51,822 nucleotides of DNA, from contig JAJDYW010000003.1 in assembly GCA_022824925.1 (NCBI GenBank), positions 1 to 51,822 of the forward strand, in the 5' to 3' direction. Shown here in pieces: positions 7,659 through 14,386 of this stretch (position 1 is the first letter of the stretch; the number at the start of each line of letters is the position of its first letter). The notes beneath the pieces were generated by a model that saw nothing but the letters and a program-made list of their open reading frames with translations, had not been told where the DNA came from and searched no databases. This DNA is from Dehalococcoidia bacterium. GTDB taxonomy: Bacteria; Chloroflexota; Dehalococcoidia; Tepidiformales; Tepidiformaceae. Both the position numbers and the translations under genes were made by a program.

Positions 7659-8501
7659 ATGCAGTTCGGGATCACGATGTTCCCCACCGACTACGCGATC
7701 GGGCCGGGCGAGCTGGCACGGGAAGTGGAGGCGCACGGCTTCGAGTCGCTCTTCTTCCCGGAGCACACGCACATCCCCGCGAGCCGCAGGTCGCCCTGGC
7801 CGGGCGGCCCCGAGCTGCCGCAGGAGTACTCGCACACGCTCGACCTGTTCGTGGCGCTGACGGCAGCAGCCGCAGCCACGGAACGGCTGCTCGTGGGGAG
7901 CGGCATCTGCCTCGTCATCGAGCGCGACCCGATCACGCTGGCGAAGGAGGTCGCGAGCCTCGATTTCGTCTCCGGCGGACGGGCGCTCCTCGGCATCGGG
8001 GCGGGGTGGAACCTGGAAGAGATGGAGAACCACGGCACCGACCCCGCGCGCCGCTGGCGGCGGATGCGGGAGACGATCGAGGCGATGAAGGCGATCTGGG
8101 CGAACGACGAGGGCGAGTACCACGGCGAACTGGTCGACTTCGACCCGATCTGGCAGTGGCCGAAGCCGGTCCAAGACCCGCACCCGCCCGTGATCATCGG
8201 CGGCGACGGGCCGACGACGCTGAAGCGCGTGGCCCGCTACGGCGACGGCTGGATGCCCATCGACGGGCGCAACCGCGAGGACTTCGCCCCCGCCATCGCG
8301 GAGCTGAACGAACTCGCGGCGGAGGCGGGGCGCGGGCCGATGACGGTGTCCCTCTTCGGTGTGGGCTCCGACCCGGCACGCATCGAGAAGCACGCGAGGG
8401 CGGGGGTCGACCGGATCGTGTTCCTGGTGCCGCCGGCGCCGGCGGACGTGGTGCTGCCGACGCTCGAGAAGCGGGCCCGCCTCGCCGAGCAGTTCGCATA
8501 G
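7659..8501 (+). CDS. Luciferase-like (LLM class, probably F420-dependent) oxidoreductase
   Basis: A 280-residue TIM-barrel flavin/F420 enzyme of the luciferase-like monooxygenase class, closest in pattern to the TIGR03619-type proteins of Actinobacteria and Chloroflexota. Visible blocks are MQFGITMFPTD, GFESLFFPEHTHIP (about 28-41), GSGICLVIERDPITLAKEVA (about 80-99), GGRALLGIGAGWN and PVIIGGDGPTTLKRVARYGDGW. It is followed after 11 nt by two MaoC-fold hydratase genes, suggesting one operon for oxidising and hydrating a CoA-linked or alicyclic substrate. Cofactor choice (F420 versus FMNH2) is inferred from the family. Confidence 0.9.
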   Translation: MQFGITMFPTDYAIGPGELAREVEAHGFESLFFPEHTHIPASRRSPWPGGPELPQEYSHTLDLFVALTAAAAATERLLVGSGICLVIERDPITLAKEVASLDFVSGGRALLGIGAGWNLEEMENHGTDPARRWRRMRETIEAMKAIWANDEGEYHGELVDFDPIWQWPKPVQDPHPPVIIGGDGPTTLKRVARYGDGWMPIDGRNREDFAPAIAELNELAAEAGRGPMTVSLFGVGSDPARIEKHARAGVDRIVFLVPPAPADVVLPTLEKRARLAEQFA

Positions 8502-8512
8502 GAGGCGAAGCA

Positions 8513-8980
8513 ATGGCCGAGATCCAACCACCGGCCGAGGAGATCAGGGCGCTCGTGGGGCACGAGTTCCCCGGCGGGAAATACACGATCGCGCACTGGG
8601 AGAACTTCCTCCTGACGGAGTGCACGGGTTCGGAGCCGCTGCCGGGCGACCTCGTGCACCCGGTCGTGCTGTTCCACATGCCGATCCTGGGCGCGGGCAC
8701 CTCAATCGGGGGGATGTTCGCGCTGGGGCAGGCCGAGTCCGACTTCTCCATCGGGATCGAGAGCTACGACTGGGAGATCGAGCGTCCCCTGCACGAGGAC
8801 CTCGAGTACACCGTGACCGGCAGGGTCACGGAGGCGGACCGGATGGAGGGGCCCCGGCGGAACGACCGCCCGGGCGTGTACGACCGCATCCAGTTCCGCT
8901 TCGAGCTGCATGAGCCGGACGGCGGGGGGTTCGCCGCGAGCTCGACGATTACGTGGACGTATCGGAGGTCGGCGTCATGA
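8513..8980 (+). CDS. MaoC/FAS1-like dehydratase N-domain protein
   Basis: A 155-residue hot-dog-fold protein resembling the N-terminal half of MaoC-type (R)-enoyl-CoA hydratases. Typical features are a helix starting VGHEFPGGKYTIAHWENFLL, the turn LVHPVVLFHMPILGAG, and SDFSIGIESYDWEIERPLHE. It begins after an ideal AGGAGG at 8501 and its stop overlaps the next start (ATGA at 8977-8980), so the two halves are translationally coupled. The pair probably forms a heteromeric hydratase working with the luciferase-like enzyme upstream. Confidence 0.85.
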   Translation: MAEIQPPAEEIRALVGHEFPGGKYTIAHWENFLLTECTGSEPLPGDLVHPVVLFHMPILGAGTSIGGMFALGQAESDFSIGIESYDWEIERPLHEDLEYTVTGRVTEADRMEGPRRNDRPGVYDRIQFRFELHEPDGGGFAASSTITWTYRRSAS

Positions 8981-9393
8981 ACGTGCAGGTAGGCGACTCG
9001 ATACCGGAGTGGGTGATGGAGAGCGTGCGACCCGAGCGGATGCGCACGATGGCGGCGATCCTTCGCGACCCGAACCCCGTTCACTGGGACCGCCGGGCCG
9101 TGGCGGCGCTGCCCTTCGGGATCGGCGAGCGGACCATCAACCAGGGGCCGCTGGGGCTGAGCTACATCCTGAACATGCTGATGGAGTGGGCCGGCCCCAC
9201 GAGCGTGCGGCGCATCGTGATGCGCTTCCCGCAGGTGGTGCTGGACGGCGACCGCGTGATCGCGCGCGGCACGGTGACGGCCATTCGCGAGGAGAACGGG
9301 GTGCGCCTGGCGGACTGCGATGTCTCGCTCTCACGGGAGGGCGAAGCTCCCTCGCTGGCGGGCACGGCGACGGTCGCGCTCCCCCCGGAGTAA
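8977..9393 (+). CDS. MaoC-fold hydratase, second subunit
   Basis: A 138-residue hot-dog-fold protein. The segment ILRDPNPVHWDRRAVAALPF (about 28-47) holds the hydratase-2 motif (Asp-x-Asn-Pro-x-His), which supplies the catalytic Asp and His; INQGPLGLSYILNMLMEWAG follows. The start overlaps the preceding stop by 4 nt (ATGA), so I prefer 8977 to the earlier ATG at 8953. With the preceding gene it likely makes a two-subunit enoyl-CoA hydratase. Confidence 0.87.
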   Translation: MNVQVGDSIPEWVMESVRPERMRTMAAILRDPNPVHWDRRAVAALPFGIGERTINQGPLGLSYILNMLMEWAGPTSVRRIVMRFPQVVLDGDRVIARGTVTAIREENGVRLADCDVSLSREGEAPSLAGTATVALPPE

Positions 9394-9417
9394 CGCGCTG
9401 AACCGAGCCTCCCACCG

Positions 9418-10749
9418 ATGAGCCGGCTCTGGCCGCGAGTGCGACACGCCTACTACGGCTGGTGGGTGCTGGCGGCCTCGGTGGTGTCGGTCGCCCTGGC
9501 GGCGGGGCTCTCGTTCTGGTCGTTCGGGCTCTACATCGACCCGCTGGAGCAGGAGTTCGGTTGGTCGCGCTGGTCGATCTCGGGCGGCTTCTCGATCGGG
9601 CTACTGGCGGCAGGGCTGTCCTCGCCCCTGATCGGGCGGGGCATCGACCGCTTCGGTCCCCGGCGGGTGATCCTGCTGGGGGCCCTGCTGACGGGGGGCA
9701 GCTTCCTGCTGCTGGCAACGACGACGGAGGTCTGGCAGTGGTACCTGTACCAGTCCCTGACGGCCATCTTCCGCAACATGATGTTCTTCATCCCCTTCCA
9801 GACGCTGGTCTCGCGCTGGTTCGACCGGCGGCGGGGGCTGGCGGTGGGGATCCTGGGAACGGGCTTCTCGATGGGCGGTTTCGCGGTCGTGCCCATCCTG
9901 CGGGCCGTGATCGACGGCGTGCAGTGGGAGGGCTCCTTCGTCGTCTCGGCGATCGTGACGGTGGGGGTAGTGGCGCCGCTCTCGCTGCTGCTCATCCGCG
10001 ACCACCCCTCCGACAAGGGCCTGCAGGTCGACGGGGACGAGCAACCCGAGGGCGTACCCGCGGGACCCGTCGTGCTGACGGGCCTGACGGACCGGGAGGC
10101 GCTGCGGACGCCGCTTTTCTGGGTGATCGCCTTCGCGCTGATGATGTTCTTCTTCGCGATGTTCGGCTGGACCTCGCACGCCGTGCCCTACTACGAGTCG
10201 GTGGGGTACTCGAAGTGGTGGGCGGCGCAGTTGCTCGCAATCGCCGCGGGGAGCGGCATCGTCACGCGGCTGATCTTCGGCTACGTCGCCGACCGCATCG
10301 CGCGGATGGAAGTGGCGGCCATGGTGCTCTCCGCCTTCCTGCTGTTCGGGATCCTGACGCTGCTGATCAGCGGAGGGAGCGTGATCGGCGTCGTGTTCTT
10401 CCTCGGCTTCTGGTTCGTGGGCTCGAGCGGCGGGCCGATGATCGAGCCGCTGCTGACGGCGCGGACGTTCGGCATCGCCTACTTCGCCTCGATCCTGGGG
10501 GCGCTGGCGGTCGTCTCCACGAGCGGCCAGATCGTGAGCCCGATCATCGCGGGCGCGATCTTCGACGCGACGGGCGCTTACGACTGGGCGCTGGTGGTGT
10601 TCGCCGGCGCGATGGCGCTCTCGCTGACGGCCTATGCGGTGGCGTGGAAGCTGCCGCGGCCCCAGCTCCACTCGGTCGAGCTGCCGGGCAGCGGAGGGGA
10701 CGCGCCGCCGGCATCGCCGGCGAGGGACGCGCCGGAGACCGCCGGCTAG
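9418..10749 (+). CDS. Major facilitator superfamily transporter (tandem copy 1)
   Basis: A 443-residue inner-membrane transporter with about 12 predicted helices. The MFS loop 2-3 motif appears as GRGIDRFGPRRVILLGALL (about 71-89) and the repeat in the second half as FGYVADRIARMEVAAM. It belongs to the oxalate/formate or monocarboxylate-like (OFA/MCT) group by the WWVLAASVVSVALAAGLSFW opening; the substrate is not known. It is closely similar to the next gene along its whole length, except for the C-terminal tail (Gly/Ala/Pro-rich here). It follows the MaoC pair by 24 nt and may be part of that operon. Confidence 0.92.
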   Translation: MSRLWPRVRHAYYGWWVLAASVVSVALAAGLSFWSFGLYIDPLEQEFGWSRWSISGGFSIGLLAAGLSSPLIGRGIDRFGPRRVILLGALLTGGSFLLLATTTEVWQWYLYQSLTAIFRNMMFFIPFQTLVSRWFDRRRGLAVGILGTGFSMGGFAVVPILRAVIDGVQWEGSFVVSAIVTVGVVAPLSLLLIRDHPSDKGLQVDGDEQPEGVPAGPVVLTGLTDREALRTPLFWVIAFALMMFFFAMFGWTSHAVPYYESVGYSKWWAAQLLAIAAGSGIVTRLIFGYVADRIARMEVAAMVLSAFLLFGILTLLISGGSVIGVVFFLGFWFVGSSGGPMIEPLLTARTFGIAYFASILGALAVVSTSGQIVSPIIAGAIFDATGAYDWALVVFAGAMALSLTAYAVAWKLPRPQLHSVELPGSGGDAPPASPARDAPETAG

Positions 10750-10793
10750 CCCACGGGCGGGGGTCGGCGTCGGAGGCAAGCCGGCGGCGGCCC

Positions 10794-10799
10794 TAGAAT
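10794..10799 (+). promoter_or_regulatory. Candidate -10 (TAGAAT) for a leaderless transcript
   Basis: TAGAAT ends only 7 bp before the ATG at 10807 and no Shine-Dalgarno is present. A start point at the usual distance would put transcription start at or next to the ATG. No -35 match is evident. Confidence 0.35.
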
Positions 10800-10806
10800 C
10801 GCGCGG

Positions 10807-12066
10807 ATGGGCCGGTACTGGCGGATGCTGCGGGGCGCCTACTACGGTTGGTGGCTGCTCGCTGCCTCGGTGGTGGCGGTGGCGGTGGCAGCGGGCACTT
10901 CCTTCTGGTCGTTCGGACTGTATGTCGATCCGCTTGAAAGCGAGTTCGGGTGGTCGCGGGCGGAGGTGTCCGGGGGATTCTCCGTGGCGCAGCTGGCGGC
11001 CGGCTTCGCGGCGCCACTCGTCGGCTGGTGGATCGACCGGTACGGACCGCGACGAGTCATCCTCATCGGGGCCATCCTGACGGCGGCGAGTTACCTGCTC
11101 CTGGCGACCACAAGCGAGCTGTGGCAATGGTTCGTGTACCAGTCCATCAACGCGGTGTTCCGCCAGATGATGTTCTTCATCCCCTTCCAGGCGCTCATCT
11201 CGCGCTGGTTCGACCGGCGGCGGGGGCTGGCGGTGGGGATGCTGGGGACGGGTTTCGCACTTGGCGGCCTCGTCTTCGTCCCGATCATGCGGATCGTCAT
11301 CGACGCGGTGCAGTGGGAAGGGTCGTTCGTGGTAGCCGGGATCGTCGTCGTGGCGCTCTTCACGCCGCTGTGCCTGCTCCTCATCCGCAACCATCCGGCG
11401 GACATCGGCGCCGAGGTCGATGGCGCGGCCCCGGCGCCGGGCGAGCGCCGGACGGCGCCGGCCCTGACCGGGGTGACGGTGCGGGAAGCGCTGCGCACGC
11501 CGCTGTTCTGGGTAATCGCGGCGGCGTTGACGGCCTTCTTCTTCGGGATGATCGCCTGGATGGTGCACGGCATCCCGTACTTCGAGGCGGCCGGCTACTC
11601 GACCGAGCGGGCGGCAACGCTGTTCTCCATCGCGGCGGGGGGTGGCGTGGTGACGCGGCTCGGCTTCGGCTATCTCGCCGACCGGATTCCCCGCATGGAG
11701 GCGGCGGCGATGGTGGTCGCGGGGTTCCTCGTCTGCGCGTTCGCGACGCTGCTGATCACCGGCGGAAGCGTGGCCGGGGTCGCGATCTTCCTGGTGCTGT
11801 GGGTGGTCGGGGCAAGCGGGGGGCCGATGGTGGAGCCGCTCCTGCTGACGCGCTCGTTTGGGCTCGTCGCCTTCGGCTCGCTGCTCGGGATCGTGCAGGT
11901 CGTGGGGAGCTTCCACCTGGCGAGCCCCATCATCGCGGGGGCCATCTTCGACGCGACCGGCTCCTACGAGTGGGCGCTCGTGATGCTGATGGGCTCGATG
12001 GGGCTCTCCCTCGCCCTCTTCTGGGTGGCCTGGCGGCTTCCGAGGCCGCAGTTCGGCACGAGCTAG
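10807..12066 (+). CDS. Major facilitator superfamily transporter (tandem copy 2)
   Basis: A 419-residue, 12-helix permease that is a clear paralogue of the transporter just upstream. Both share AYYGWWxLAASVV, the block SFWSFGLY.DPLE.EFGWSR, MMFFIPFQ and the ISRWFDRRRGLAVGMLGTGF loop. The loop 2-3 motif is GWWIDRYGPRRVILIGAIL. The duplicate lacks the Gly/Ala-rich tail of copy 1. Loop residues and the central linker (about 205-220) differ, consistent with specialised substrates. It ends convergently with the selenoprotein-like gene, overlapping it by 4 nt. Confidence 0.92.
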   Translation: MGRYWRMLRGAYYGWWLLAASVVAVAVAAGTSFWSFGLYVDPLESEFGWSRAEVSGGFSVAQLAAGFAAPLVGWWIDRYGPRRVILIGAILTAASYLLLATTSELWQWFVYQSINAVFRQMMFFIPFQALISRWFDRRRGLAVGMLGTGFALGGLVFVPIMRIVIDAVQWEGSFVVAGIVVVALFTPLCLLLIRNHPADIGAEVDGAAPAPGERRTAPALTGVTVREALRTPLFWVIAAALTAFFFGMIAWMVHGIPYFEAAGYSTERAATLFSIAAGGGVVTRLGFGYLADRIPRMEAAAMVVAGFLVCAFATLLITGGSVAGVAIFLVLWVVGASGGPMVEPLLLTRSFGLVAFGSLLGIVQVVGSFHLASPIIAGAIFDATGSYEWALVMLMGSMGLSLALFWVAWRLPRPQFGTS

Positions 12067-12626
12067 CGGCCGGGCTGCTCCGAGGGGACGAAGGCGGCCA
12101 TCGTGGTCGGGCCCCAGACGACGGCGCCGCCCTCATCGAAGTCGAAGAGGCTGAGGCGATCGCCGTCGATGGGGTCGTCGGTGCCCAGGGCGACGGGCAG
12201 CTTCTGCGTGCTCCACTTCGACATGTCGAGCATGAGCTCGACGATCTGGGCCTCGGTGAAGTAGCTGCGGACCTGCTCGCGGAGTTCGTCGCTGATGGCG
12301 CCGGGGGCGGTCACGAAGGCGTCGGTGAGGCGGAGGGCGACCTTCTGGTGTTCGGGCAGATCGCTGTCCTCGTAGTGGTCGATCTTCTCGGCCATGGTCT
12401 CGTCGAGGCCGGCGTCCCGGGCAACGCCCAGGCGGAGGGACATTCAGGTGAAGCACTGGTGCTGGCGCGCACAGCGCAACCGCACCAGCTCGGTGGTGAC
12501 GGGGTCGAGGCCGCCGAGGCGCACGACGGCGTCCTGGTAGGCGCCGATTGCCCTGCCGAGGCCGGGGGCCACGGGGGGCGTGGGGGTGGCGGGTTCGGGG
12601 AGACGTCGCTCGCGGAAGGATGTCAT
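12063..12626 (-). CDS. AhpD/carboxymuconolactone decarboxylase-fold protein, probable selenoprotein (CxxU)
   Basis: Two abutting frames, 12626-12447 (60 aa) and 12443-12063 (126 aa), are one gene in the same frame interrupted only by the UGA at 12446-12444. Upstream of the UGA is the AhpD/CMD redox site ELVRLRCARQHQCFT; downstream MSLRLGVARDAGLDE continues the same helix. CMD proteins normally have CxxC here, so the UGA stands exactly where the second redox Cys belongs, giving CFTU with Sec61. A 7-bp hairpin (12432-12416) with a GUU loop starts 11 nt after the UGA, fitting a bacterial SECIS. The full product is 187 residues. The upstream CMD-fold gene ends 2 nt before, with a GGAGGA Shine-Dalgarno in its 3' end. 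Likely role: thiol/selenol peroxidase-type redox enzyme. A nonsense pseudogene is the alternative. Confidence 0.8.
12416..12432 (-). promoter_or_regulatory. SECIS-like hairpin after in-frame UGA
   Basis: On the coding (minus) strand, CCUGGGC (12432-12426), loop GUU (12425-12423) and GCCCGGG (12422-12416) form seven pairs with one U-G. The loop begins 18 nt after the UGA and its first base is G. Both agree with the bacterial SECIS pattern (G in the first loop positions, loop about 16-37 nt after UGA). An additional outer GUCCC/GGGAC pairing is possible in an alternative fold. Confidence 0.62.
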
Positions 12627-12628
12627 GG

Positions 12629-13099
12629 CTATTCCTCCTGTGGCGCGAGGACCGTTCGCAGGCCGAGCGCCAGCCGCTGATGCTGGTCGAGGGCGAGGAG
12701 GGCGCTGACGAACGCCTGCACCTCGCCGGGGCTGAAGTGCGCGAGGAGCGCGTCGACGTCGTCCTGGGTCGTGCCCGCCACGTCGCCGACGAACTGCTCG
12801 GTGAAGGCGAGGCAGGCGCGCTCGCGGTCGCTGAAGAGGAGCGAGTCGGGCCAGTCGCCGATGGCGGCGGCCTTCTCCACGGAGACTGGGGTATTGGGGG
12901 CCGGGCGGGCGGACTCGCGACCGTCTCCCTGGAGGCCGGCGATGCGGAGGCGGCAGAGCTCGAGGATCTCCGGGTCGAGGGCCTGCCAGAGCTCGCCGTG
13001 GAGGGTGGTGATGACCTCGTGGACCTCGGGGGCGAAGCGCGCGAGGCGCTCGTCGAGATCAGGGGCGAGCAAGCTCGCATCTCCGCTATCGGATGCCAT
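12629..13099 (-). CDS. AhpD/carboxymuconolactone decarboxylase-fold protein without redox cysteines
   Basis: A 156-residue all-helical protein. The CMD-type helix ILELCRLRIAGLQGDGRESA (about 46-65) corresponds to the active-site region of the following gene, but its CxxC is replaced by non-redox residues. The later helices FSDRERACLAFTEQFVGDVA and VQAFVSALLALDQHQRLALG match the family. The start ATG at 13099 fits the family; the longer frame to 13660 is antisense to the TPP gene. It is the first gene of a two-gene operon with the selenoprotein and may be its structural partner or a separate enzyme; its reaction is unknown. Confidence 0.85.
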   Translation of the reverse strand: MASDSGDASLLAPDLDERLARFAPEVHEVITTLHGELWQALDPEILELCRLRIAGLQGDGRESARPAPNTPVSVEKAAAIGDWPDSLLFSDRERACLAFTEQFVGDVAGTTQDDVDALLAHFSPGEVQAFVSALLALDQHQRLALGLRTVLAPQEE

Positions 13100-13135
13100 G
13101 GAATCAAGGTACGGAGGGGCGGGTAGCGCGTCAAT

Positions 13136-13176
13136 GCCCGTTCGGATGCGGCCCGTTCGGATGCGGTCGGTAGGAT
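13136..13176 (+). promoter_or_regulatory. Tandem 15-bp repeat and TAGGAT -10 before the TPP decarboxylase operon
   Basis: The 15-mer GCCCGTTCGGATGCG occurs twice head-to-tail (13136-13150, 13151-13165), directly followed by TAGGAT (13171-13176), which lies 8 bp before the ATG at 13185. The spacing implies a very short or absent leader. The repeats could be an activator or repressor site; no regulator can be named. Confidence 0.4.
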
Positions 13177-13184
13177 AGGCGGCC

Positions 13185-13733
13185 ATGCCGGAGAACGAGA
13201 AGATTCCCGCCCCACTCATCGTGGAGGCGCTGAAGGAAGCGTTTCGCGGCCAGCGGGCAGCACCGCCGGCGGCGGGCGAGCCGCTCGGCTGGGTGCTCTC
13301 GGTGCCGGATACGCACCAGCGCAGCGTCATCCGGGAGCTGGAGGAGGACACCGAACTGCGGCTGCTGACCTGCTCGACCGAGGACGAGGCGAACGCGATC
13401 GCGGCGGGGCTGTACGTAGGCGGGGCGGAGGTGGCGCTGATGATCCAGCACGCAGGGCTGTACGCCTCGGTGAACACGCTGCGGGGCGTGGGGCTGGACG
13501 GGGGCGTGCCCCTGTTCGCGCTCGTGGGGCTGCTCAGCCGCGAGCCGGAGCTGGAGCCGCGCGACTCGCCCCGCTCCATGGTGCGCTTCGCGGAGCCGCT
13601 GCTGGACACGTTCGAGGTGCCACACGCCCTCCTGGAGACGCGCGAGGACCTGGGGCTCATCCCCGAGTACTACGCGCTCAGCCGGGAGCGCTCGGGGCCG
13701 GCGGTCGTGCTGGTCGGACGGGAGACGGCCTGA
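13185..13733 (+). CDS. Thiamine-pyrophosphate decarboxylase, alpha (PYR-domain) subunit, sulfopyruvate/phosphonopyruvate decarboxylase-like
   Basis: A 182-residue PYR domain of a split TPP enzyme. The catalytic Glu that activates the thiazolium cofactor lies in CSTEDEANAIAAGLYVGG (about 64-81), followed by MIQHAGLYASVNTLRGVG. Size and the separate beta subunit directly downstream match ComD/ComE-type sulfopyruvate decarboxylases or phosphonopyruvate decarboxylase relatives. The actual 2-oxoacid substrate is unknown. The stop and the next start share one base (TGATG at 13731-13735), so both subunits are co-translated. Confidence 0.88.
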   Translation: MPENEKIPAPLIVEALKEAFRGQRAAPPAAGEPLGWVLSVPDTHQRSVIRELEEDTELRLLTCSTEDEANAIAAGLYVGGAEVALMIQHAGLYASVNTLRGVGLDGGVPLFALVGLLSREPELEPRDSPRSMVRFAEPLLDTFEVPHALLETREDLGLIPEYYALSRERSGPAVVLVGRETA

Positions 13734-14302
13734 TGCGTCCCGAGGATGTGCTGCGGGCTATCAACGAGGCGCGGGGCGAGGCGCTCGTGGTGCCGACGAT
13801 GACGGCGGTGCCGGCCTGGCGCACGATCGCGCCGGACGCGCCGAGCGTGGCCTGCGTCGACTTCATGGGCGGGGCGTCGTCGCTGGGGCTGGGGCTGGCC
13901 CTGGCGCAGCCGGACCGGCGGGTGGTCGTGCTCGACGGCGACGGCTCGCTGCTGATGCAGCTGGGGTCGCTGGCGACGGTGGCGGGAGCGGCGCCTGCGA
14001 ACTACACGCACGTGCTCTTCGCGAACGGCGTCTACCAGACCTCGGGGAGCCAGGCGATACCCGGGGGCGCGGGGGTCGACTTCGCGGGCATGGCGGAGGC
14101 GGCGGGGTACGCGTTCACGACGCGCATCGACACGCTGGAGGAGCTGCGCATCCGACTCCCGGAGCTGCTCCGCGCGGAGGGTCCGGTGCTGGTCGAGCTG
14201 GCGGTCGAGGAGGCGGAGCTGACCCCGATGACGGCGCCGGGCGGCGATCCCCTGCGGGTGCAGGTGGCACAGTTGCGGGAACGGCTCGCGAGCGGCGGCT
14301 GA
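13733..14302 (+). CDS. Thiamine-pyrophosphate decarboxylase, beta (PP-domain) subunit
   Basis: A 189-residue PP domain that binds Mg-TPP diphosphate. The classic motif starts at GDGSLLMQLGSLATVAGAAP (about 63-82) and continues through NYTHVLFANGVYQTSGSQ, with Asp, Asn and the Gly preserved. Together with the alpha subunit it forms the TPP site at the subunit interface. MGGASSLGLGLALAQPDRRV is the usual start of the domain. A neighbouring orphan solute-binding lipoprotein might supply the substrate, but this is speculative. Confidence 0.9.
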   Translation: MRPEDVLRAINEARGEALVVPTMTAVPAWRTIAPDAPSVACVDFMGGASSLGLGLALAQPDRRVVVLDGDGSLLMQLGSLATVAGAAPANYTHVLFANGVYQTSGSQAIPGGAGVDFAGMAEAAGYAFTTRIDTLEELRIRLPELLRAEGPVLVELAVEEAELTPMTAPGGDPLRVQVAQLRERLASGG

Positions 14303-14386
14303 GCGTCAGCGGGATCACGCGAACGTTAGGCCGGGGTTCGCTAGGGTGAGACTTCGTACCGAACGGAGACGGGGGGCCAGACGCAC

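Noticed and set aside
9601..11916. 771-residue open frame opposite the MFS pair
   Set aside because: Arg/Pro/His-rich shadow of two transporters.
12063..12626. Nonsense-mutation pseudogene or sequencing error reading of the UGA
   Set aside because: Possible, but the exact match to the redox Cys position, intact flanks and SECIS-like hairpin favour selenocysteine; kept as the stated alternative.
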